From IMG/VR virus record IMGVR_UViG_3300013126_000204, positions 1 to 26,773 of that record: DNA of 26,773 bases. One strand, 5' to 3'. Made by a program: the position numbers and the translations under genes. A model generated the notes under the pieces. The model searched no databases. It was not told the DNA's origin and worked only from the letters and a program-made list of their open reading frames with translations. Positions 22,204 through 26,773 of the stretch are shown here, piece after piece; position 1 is the first letter of the stretch; each line of letters opens with the position of its first letter. Source of the stretch: a virus.

Positions 22204-23271
22204 TTACCTTGTTTTTTTACCGTACTTTAATTGCTTTATAACCTGTTTGAGTTTGCCCGCTCCAACGTCGGGGTTAGCCTTAGTTTTCATAATATTAGCC
22301 GCTAACCAACCTTTAACCTTTGCCTCCTTTCGGTTTAAAAATATATGTCTCATTAGTTTGGCTATTTCGTCCTTATCCGGGGCGGCCCATTTGCCAAGTA
22401 TCGGGTCAATCCCTAATAATTCACTTTTAGGGTATTTAGCCGGGACCAAATCAAATTTTTCTATCGGGTACGAATACATCGGGTTGCTAATATCCTCTAG
22501 CGCTGACCAATTCGTTAATATGGTCGGTAGGCCTGTAGCCATAGCCTCGCGGGGTGGTAGTCCGAAACCCTCGCCCCGGCTTGGATAAACGAACGCGTCG
22601 GCCTCAAAATATAGCTTTTGCATTTGTTCGGTTGTATAGTCCTCCTCGATAATCTCTATATTCTTTTTTGGTAAAAATGTTACCGGGGACCCTTGGCGGG
22701 TTTTGACTATAAACCGGACCGGCTCGTTACTGCCGAACTCCTCATAAAATGCTGATAGTGCGGCTTTTATATTCTTGCGCTCGTCCATATTCGCCACGGC
22801 TAGAAAAGTAAATATTTCGCGATTATCCGGGCGGTCCATATACTGGTAGTCGGCTAAATTTATCCCTAGCTGTATTACCTCGATATGCTTTTTTACGCCG
22901 GACTTAATAAATACATCTTTGCAAAACTGACTAGGCACTAGAACGCAATCGCATAACCGATTTAAGCAATTTACCCAATATTGAGGTAGCCGGGTGGTCT
23001 CAAACATCGTAAACGCCATTTTTGGGCCTTTAACGTCCTGGTATTGGCCAAGAGTAGGGGGTAGGTGGTAGATAATTGCCGGGTCACTTAGATTTATTTT
23101 TTCTTTTAAGATTGCTAGTAATTCCGGCTTACTGAATTTGTCTATCTTCCAATCCTGGGCCTTAAAATTAACCTCAAAGCCTTGGTTTTTAAGCCCAAGG
23201 GCTAAATTTTGCGCGCTGTATCCGTATCCATCAATCGCCAACAACGGCGCTATTATCGTTACTTTTTGCAT
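22204..23271 (-). CDS. GT4-like glycosyltransferase
   Basis: A 355-residue GT-B glycosyltransferase. N-terminal domain with DGYGYSAQNLALGL (14-27), FTMFETTRLP; C-terminal donor site VYPSRGEGFGLPPREAMATG (about 228-247) with Glu234 and Glu242 in the E-x7-E arrangement. It is a paralogue of the gene at 9011-9976, suggesting duplication or a shared source. It overlaps the preceding gene by 41 bases, an unusually long overlap that hints at a later start, but the N-terminal strand VTIIAPLLAIDGYG supports the one given. Confidence 0.86.
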   Translation of the reverse strand: MQKVTIIAPLLAIDGYGYSAQNLALGLKNQGFEVNFKAQDWKIDKFSKPELLAILKEKINLSDPAIIYHLPPTLGQYQDVKGPKMAFTMFETTRLPQYWVNCLNRLCDCVLVPSQFCKDVFIKSGVKKHIEVIQLGINLADYQYMDRPDNREIFTFLAVANMDERKNIKAALSAFYEEFGSNEPVRFIVKTRQGSPVTFLPKKNIEIIEEDYTTEQMQKLYFEADAFVYPSRGEGFGLPPREAMATGLPTILTNWSALEDISNPMYSYPIEKFDLVPAKYPKSELLGIDPILGKWAAPDKDEIAKLMRHIFLNRKEAKVKGWLAANIMKTKANPDVGAGKLKQVIKQLKYGKKTR

Positions 23272-23608
23272 TTTGGCCCTCCTCCGGGATTGTTAAGTTA
23301 AATTTTAAACTTCTACCTCTGCCGTCTGTTACTCCAATCGTTTTATTTGCCGCTCTTAGCGCCTCCGCCGCGTCCTCTATCGTTGGCTCCGGCTCTTCTT
23401 GCTGTCTCCTGGTTAGCCTCCGAACTTCTTTTTTAATCGCTCCGTACGTTACCCCGGGCGTCTTCTCTTCGTGGGCTATGATTGCCTCGGCGTTGGCTAT
23501 GTAGGCCTCTTGGTTTGTCGCTTTTTTAAATGTTTTTACTACTAAATCGAGATTTTGGCCGGATAACATCGCGAATTTGCGCAATATTTTAGCTTTTTTT
23601 GAGTTCAT
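23231..23608 (-). CDS. Protein of unknown function (125 aa)
   Basis: A 125-residue, charged protein (MNSKKAKILRKFAMLSGQNL) with a basic N-terminal half, KEVRRLTRRQQEE near 60-72, and a likely disordered C-terminus (NAKSNDNSAVVGD). Its start overlaps the zinc-ribbon gene by 20 bases. No family recognised; a nucleic-acid-binding role would fit the basic part. Confidence 0.65.
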   Translation of the reverse strand: MNSKKAKILRKFAMLSGQNLDLVVKTFKKATNQEAYIANAEAIIAHEEKTPGVTYGAIKKEVRRLTRRQQEEPEPTIEDAAEALRAANKTIGVTDGRGRSLKFNLTIPEEGQNAKSNDNSAVVGD

Positions 23609-23789
23609 TTTTTTTAACCTCTTTTAGCTTATCCTTAATCATTTTTTGGCGCTCCTCTTTGGTTTTGCCTAGCTCCTCGACGGTCCAAACGATTTTACAA
23701 TTATTACATCGGTAGCCCCGGCCGTCCTGCTTGGCGCTTACTGATCGGCCGCAATTAGCGCAATAAATTTTAGTATTATCTTTAGTCAT
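23589..23789 (-). CDS. Small zinc-ribbon protein
   Basis: A 66-residue protein with two CxxC knuckles (CANC at 9-12 and CNNC at 28-31) spaced as in zinc ribbons, followed by a Lys-rich helix (KTKEERQKMIKDKLKEVKKN). Such proteins bind nucleic acids or act as transcription accessory factors in phages. Specific role unknown. It lies 13 bases after the nucleotidyltransferase gene. Confidence 0.75.
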   Translation of the reverse strand: MTKDNTKIYCANCGRSVSAKQDGRGYRCNNCKIVWTVEELGKTKEERQKMIKDKLKEVKKNELKKS

Positions 23790-23802
23790 CTTAGTAATCT
23801 CC

Positions 23803-24243
23803 TTATTTTCTTATAAATTGCCTAACGGCGTTACCTACTAAATCGCTCGAACTGTTGGCTTTACCACCGCCTACATTAAATACCATCTCGATACCCTCCA
23901 ACCGGCAAACCTCATACTCGGGTATATTGTCTTCTCTCCGGTCGCCACCATTGGCGAAAATGTCCGGTTTTAGAAACTGTAAACTCTCTACTACGGTCTC
24001 ATCTTTATCACTTGACAAAAAAACCTCATCAACCGGCTTTAGGGCCGCGATTAACTCCGATCTCTCCGCCATTGGCATAAAGACGTAACCCTTTTTATTC
24101 TTTAAAAATTCGTCGTTGTTGAGTATTACTACTAGCTTATCGCCTAGCTTTTTAGCCTCCTCGAACATTCGGAGGTGGCCGACGTGGATAGGGTCAAACC
24201 CTCCCGATACTGCCACAATGATTTTTTTATTTTCCTTGTTCAT
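23803..24243 (-). CDS. Cytidylyltransferase-like nucleotidyltransferase (RfaE/TagD type)
   Basis: A 146-residue HIGH-superfamily nucleotidyltransferase: SGGFDPIHVGHLRMFEEAKKLG contains the HxGH motif (20-23), followed by VVILNNDEFLKNKKG and MPMAERSELIAAL. Closest in pattern to the RfaE/HldE C-terminal adenylyltransferase and to glycerol-3-phosphate cytidylyltransferases, which activate sugar or polyol phosphates. The ATG at 24243 is chosen over the upstream one at 24282 because AAGGAGTGGAGCG lies before it and the fold begins here. It may supply the glycosyltransferases with an activated sugar. Confidence 0.85.
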   Translation of the reverse strand: MNKENKKIIVAVSGGFDPIHVGHLRMFEEAKKLGDKLVVILNNDEFLKNKKGYVFMPMAERSELIAALKPVDEVFLSSDKDETVVESLQFLKPDIFANGGDRREDNIPEYEVCRLEGIEMVFNVGGGKANSSSDLVGNAVRQFIRK

Positions 24244-24784
24244 CGCTCCACTCCTTGTATGTTTTACCGCTAATAGTTTCAAATCTAGTATTGCAAACGT
24301 TACAGTCGGCCCAAATCACCGTTTTATAGTCATTGACTATTTTAAAGTCTGTACCGCCGCATATAGGGCATTTGTCCGGCTCCCTAATTGCTTTATTTTC
24401 TTCCTCTGCCATTATCCCGGACCATCTGGCCTTTTCTCGCTTTTCAAACCTTAAATCGGCCTCCTCGCGCTTTTTAATCATTTCCTGTAATTCAAATACA
24501 AACGGTAAAACTCTAGTAATCTGTTGGGTCCCCATCTCTCCCCGGCCCTGGCTAGTTGAAACTCTGATAATTTCGGAGGGGATACCCTGTAGTTTGTCTA
24601 CTGTCTTGCCGAACTTTGCGGCCGCTAGTTGCTCATTGGCATACTCAAACTCGTAATCCGTTAACCAACCAAAGTATTTAGTATAAATCATTCCCTTGGC
24701 CTTGTAGTGCGCCTCTGCCTCCTCTCCTAACTTTTTAAAGTCCCGATTTTTCATTAGGCCGCGTACTCGATCTAATCCGTCCAT
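24227..24784 (-). CDS. Unknown early protein with C-terminal zinc ribbon
   Basis: A 185-residue protein. The N-terminal 130 residues are mostly helical with KKREEADLRFEKREKARWS; residues 138-165 form a zinc ribbon (CPICGG and CNVC). The start overlaps the stop of the replication gene in a TAATG junction. A helicase-loader or single-strand DNA-binding role would fit the position after a replication initiator, but no Walker motif is present. Not recognised. Confidence 0.7.
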   Translation of the reverse strand: MDGLDRVRGLMKNRDFKKLGEEAEAHYKAKGMIYTKYFGWLTDYEFEYANEQLAAAKFGKTVDKLQGIPSEIIRVSTSQGRGEMGTQQITRVLPFVFELQEMIKKREEADLRFEKREKARWSGIMAEEENKAIREPDKCPICGGTDFKIVNDYKTVIWADCNVCNTRFETISGKTYKEWSDEQGK

Positions 24785-25725
24785 TACTCACCTCCTGGGG
24801 TGTTACTATTTTTATAAAATATTGTTTTGCCGTCTATTTTTTTGTAAACATATTCACCGGAGTTTACCGCTTTTTCTAGCTCCTCCTTGGTCCAAAATAT
24901 TTTACCGTCTTCGGCCTTGGCCCAATATTCCGCCTCGTCGATCTCTAGGCTCATCAATTTACCAATATGATCTACTGCCTCGCCCTGGGGGTTTTTACGC
25001 CGGAGGAGTACAACCGGGTCTAGTCTGGTCCGCCACCATTTATCCGCCCGGGCGTTTTCCATAGCCTTATAAATATCGTCTAGGCTGTAGGTCTCTAACC
25101 AATATTCTAAATTAGCTAGTAAAGGCTCAAAGGCTGATAATCTTTTGCCAAAAATTAAATTATATTTGCCTATAATCTTTTTAGCTTTATCCTCTAAATC
25201 TGAATTTTTAACCGGTTTCTGATTTATGGATTTATGATTTATGGATTTATGGTTTATTGGTTTAGGATTTATAGGGGGTTTGTAACCCCTTTCTAACCCC
25301 TTAAAATCATCAATACTAGACTTAATAACTTTAACCCCTTTGTAACCACTCTCTAACCCCTTAATAACATCATCAAAATATTGGAGTACTTCGGCCGGTA
25401 TCTTAGCTAATTCCTTGGCCTTTGCCTCCATAACCCTATCTCTACCTACATAGTCGCAATAAGAAAAGTCATTATTTATATAAACCCATTCATCATAGAA
25501 AAAATAAAGCCTATTCTCGGCAAGCTCTATTTTGCATTGCTCTAATTGGGCCTCATTGAATTTTAATAAAAAACAAACCTCTAAATCTCTTTGCTCAAAT
25601 ATTCTAGTTAACCCGATATTATCGTTACTCACTAGAAATAATGCTAGTAGCGTAGCCGGGGCGCTAACCTCTTTTAATTGTTTGCTATACCAAATATTTT
25701 TTGGATACAAAATTCTAGTTTTCAT
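24784..25725 (-). CDS. DnaD-like replication initiator / replisome organiser
   Basis: A 313-residue protein. The N-terminal 115 residues have a winged-helix pattern; the middle (about 118-175) is repetitive, with two copies of a DD-x-KGLE-x-GYK unit and a KSINHKSINQ stretch; the C-terminus holds WWRTRLDPVVLLRRKNPQGE (230-249) and AVDHIGKL, typical of phage DnaD-type replication proteins that recruit the helicase. ATG 25725 is chosen because AGGAGGTGGAACTT precedes it; a GTG at 25734 lies in that site. The central part of the gene holds DNA repeats that could be the origin. Confidence 0.78.
   Translation of the reverse strand: MKTRILYPKNIWYSKQLKEVSAPATLLALFLVSNDNIGLTRIFEQRDLEVCFLLKFNEAQLEQCKIELAENRLYFFYDEWVYINNDFSYCDYVGRDRVMEAKAKELAKIPAEVLQYFDDVIKGLESGYKGVKVIKSSIDDFKGLERGYKPPINPKPINHKSINHKSINQKPVKNSDLEDKAKKIIGKYNLIFGKRLSAFEPLLANLEYWLETYSLDDIYKAMENARADKWWRTRLDPVVLLRRKNPQGEAVDHIGKLMSLEIDEAEYWAKAEDGKIFWTKEELEKAVNSGEYVYKKIDGKTIFYKNSNTPGGE
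25221..25362. repeat. Iterated repeats within the replication gene (origin candidate)
   Basis: Two sets, given on plus. GATTTATG at 25221, 25229, 25236 and 25244, with variants at 25252 and 25266. TAACCCCTT at 25283, 25294, 25332 and 25354, with a variant at 25343. The second set has 11-base spacing (283-294; 332-343-354), which is not a multiple of three, so it cannot come from repeated codons alone. Lambda and many other phages carry their origin iterons inside the initiator gene. Confidence 0.5.
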
Positions 25726-25751
25726 AAGTTCCACCTCCTAAAATGGAGTTA

Positions 25752-26024
25752 CTATTTTTTATCTAAATTTTGGTCGTCATCGAGGACCTTATACCCTGGT
25801 ACGTCGGTGCCTTTATTTGTCTCATAAATTACCAGTTGCCTCTTAATCTGCAATGAGTATTTATTACCACCTAGCCAAACTAGGGTAAAATCCTCGGTTG
25901 CTACCGTGTAGTCTGAAAATCTAGGCTTTAAAAACTTCCAAAATTCCCACCAACGCGGCTTAACCTCAATAATGTAGCTTTTTATATACTCGCGGCTATT
26001 ATTGCTTAGGTCTTGCATTAGCAT
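25752..26024 (-). CDS. Protein of unknown function (90 aa)
   Basis: A 90-residue protein with a Trp-rich segment (PRWWEFWKFLKPRF, about 23-36) and a beta-rich second half (DYTVATEDFTLVWLGGNKYSLQIKRQ). The first ATG overlaps the end of the HTH gene by 7 bases; the ATG two codons later forms a TAATG junction with that gene's stop and may be the true start. Function unknown; encoded between the HTH protein and the replication initiator. Confidence 0.65.
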   Translation of the reverse strand: MLMQDLSNNSREYIKSYIIEVKPRWWEFWKFLKPRFSDYTVATEDFTLVWLGGNKYSLQIKRQLVIYETNKGTDVPGYKVLDDDQNLDKK

Positions 26025-26218
26025 TTTGCGCCGGTCCTTGGCAAGCTATCAAAATAGCTTTGCACTTCTTCTTTAGTTGTTACCAACTGGTTACCCTCCA
26101 AAACGACGCTAGGGATAATGCCGGACTTCATACGCTCCCGGATACCTTTAATCCCCAATGGCAAAATAGCCAATTTATCTACATCGTATGGACTTAGCCA
26201 CTTCTTTTTTTTCTCCAT
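26018..26218 (-). CDS. Excisionase/MerR-like helix-turn-helix protein
   Basis: A 66-residue protein with the pattern of the HTH_17 (excisionase-like) family: WLSPYDVDKLAILPLGIKGIRERMKSG (recognition helix) followed by IIPSVVLEGNQLVTTKEEVQSYFDSL. It probably binds DNA near its own promoter or the origin, or directs excision if the phage is temperate. First gene after the promoter at 26250-26278; the AAGGAGTGGAATA site supports the start. Confidence 0.65.
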   Translation of the reverse strand: MEKKKKWLSPYDVDKLAILPLGIKGIRERMKSGIIPSVVLEGNQLVTTKEEVQSYFDSLPRTGAKC

Positions 26219-26249
26219 TATTCCACTCCTTAGTTATTACTTATTTACT

Positions 26250-26278
26250 ATTCTATTACTTTTGTATCAACTTAGCAA
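26250..26278 (-). promoter_or_regulatory. Putative early promoter
   Basis: On the minus strand, TTGCTA (26278-26273), exactly 17 bases, TAGAAT (26255-26250). The transcript would start about 25 bases before the HTH gene. It lies beside a DnaA-box-like sequence and AT-rich direct repeats. Confidence 0.5.
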
Positions 26279-26286
26279 TTACTTAG

Positions 26287-26295
26287 TTATCCACA
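26287..26295 (+). promoter_or_regulatory. DnaA box-like sequence
   Basis: TTATCCACA, a perfect match to the bacterial DnaA box consensus. The 87-base gap 26219-26305 is AT-rich and holds two copies of CTTAGTTAT (26229 and 26282). A single box is weak evidence for an origin. Confidence 0.4.
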
Positions 26296-26305
26296 ACCTT
26301 TACGC

Positions 26306-26587
26306 TTATTTCCCGAAATTATCCGCAAGTATGGATAAGTCGGTAATATCCACTTTACCATCTAAATTTATATCTCCCCGGGCCATTTGAGGGTATACCC
26401 CAAATCTAAAAACTAAGATCAATAAAATTGTGGTAACGGCAAACGCTATATCTATGGCCCTGGCTATCCTCCGGCTCCGCCTGGCGTATTTATTATGGCA
26501 TACGGCGCATAGTACGCCTCTGGTAGTGATTAAAAACGCTTTTCTCTCTCCGCACTTTTCGCAAATTGGTAAATCTTCTTCTCTCAT
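26306..26587 (-). CDS. Zinc-ribbon / transmembrane / dockerin-repeat protein
   Basis: A 93-residue protein with three parts: a zinc ribbon (CEKC at 9-12, CAVC at 27-30), a basic ARRSRRIAR stretch followed by one transmembrane helix (about 46-64), and a C-terminal GDINLDGKVDITDLSILADNF, a near-perfect type I dockerin/EF-hand-like calcium repeat. By the positive-inside rule the ribbon is cytoplasmic and the dockerin repeat is outside. True dockerins have two such repeats; this has one. The ATG overlaps the preceding TGA and has an AAGGTGG site. Role unknown. Confidence 0.75.
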   Translation of the reverse strand: MREEDLPICEKCGERKAFLITTRGVLCAVCHNKYARRSRRIARAIDIAFAVTTILLILVFRFGVYPQMARGDINLDGKVDITDLSILADNFGK

Positions 26588-26773
26588 AATAGGCCACCTT
26601 GTTTATAGTTAAATTCTTTATCTAATTCCGCATTGGATACGTGGGCCTGGTGCATTGCCTCCCTGGCGCCCTCCGGCGGGTATCCTAGTTCCTCACGCCA
26701 ACGATCAATATTTAAGTTTCGCGCCGTTGCTACGGTTATATCGGTCGGCAAAAAACGCATTCGATATTTTGGA
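26584..26773 (-). CDS. Partial or small unknown protein
   Basis: A frame that is open to the window edge. From the ATG at 26760 it encodes 58 residues (MRFLPTDITVATARNLNIDR, continuing to YKQGGLL). There is no ribosome site in the 13 bases before that ATG, so the gene may begin outside the window. Its TGA overlaps the ATG of the dockerin-repeat gene (ATGA), which supports a real coding frame. Function not recognised. Confidence 0.6.
   Translation of the reverse strand, partial: PKYRMRFLPTDITVATARNLNIDRWREELGYPPEGAREAMHQAHVSNAELDKEFNYKQGGLL

Noticed and set aside
1-26773. tRNA or tmRNA genes
   Set aside because: No cloverleaf with a GTTC-type T arm and 3' acceptor pairing was found by reading both strands, though a proper scan was not possible.

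Overview
The window looks like part of the genome (or prophage) of an uncultured tailed phage of siphovirus type. Every supported gene is on the minus strand, so transcription runs from base 26773 towards base 1. Structural genes are recognised from motifs and from the standard gene order; the host cannot be named. Strong GGAGG ribosome sites and a dockerin-type repeat fit a Firmicutes-like or candidate-phyla bacterium, but that is a weak hint.

Reading in the direction of transcription: (1) 26773-23231, early region. It has a zinc-ribbon/transmembrane/dockerin protein, a single perfect DnaA-box-like sequence, a promoter, an excisionase-like HTH protein, a DnaD-like replication protein whose gene carries iterated repeats (possible in-gene origin), zinc-ribbon proteins and a nucleotidyltransferase. 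(2) 23271-17779, sugar and lysis genes: three glycosyltransferases and an NAD-dependent sugar epimerase/reductase, interleaved with a coiled-coil protein, a secreted lytic transglycosylase and a 52-residue two-helix membrane protein (holin candidate). A RusA-like resolvase follows (17785-17387), then a repeat-rich gap that may be the packaging site. (3) 17179-10136, packaging and head: terminase small and large subunits, portal, MuF-type minor head protein fused to a zinc-metallopeptidase-like domain, a 48-residue protein, scaffold and major capsid protein. (4) 10135-5105: a structured intergenic element containing an inverted ribosome-binding-site cassette, a fourth glycosyltransferase, a virion structural protein, and a complete diversity-generating retroelement (DGR): C-type-lectin-like target gene with variable repeat, template repeat and reverse transcriptase. 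(5) 5078-1, connector and tail: head-tail connectors, tail terminator, major tail protein, two tail assembly chaperones joined by a likely -1 frameshift on nine A residues, tape measure, and the first codons of the next tail gene.

The most informative system is the DGR. Template (6492-6595) and variable repeat (6689-6792) are 104 bp each and differ at 21 positions; 20 of these are adenines in the template read in the coding direction. The target lies between the major capsid and connector genes, not with the distal tail genes, so it may decorate the head rather than the tail tip. The module 5105-8974 is also nearly free of CTAG, which is common elsewhere in the window, pointing to acquisition as a cassette.

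The four glycosyltransferases, the sugar reductase and the nucleotidyltransferase could together build or attach a sugar on the virion or on the host surface. One glycosyltransferase gene sits directly behind the major capsid gene, which favours virion glycosylation, but this is inference.
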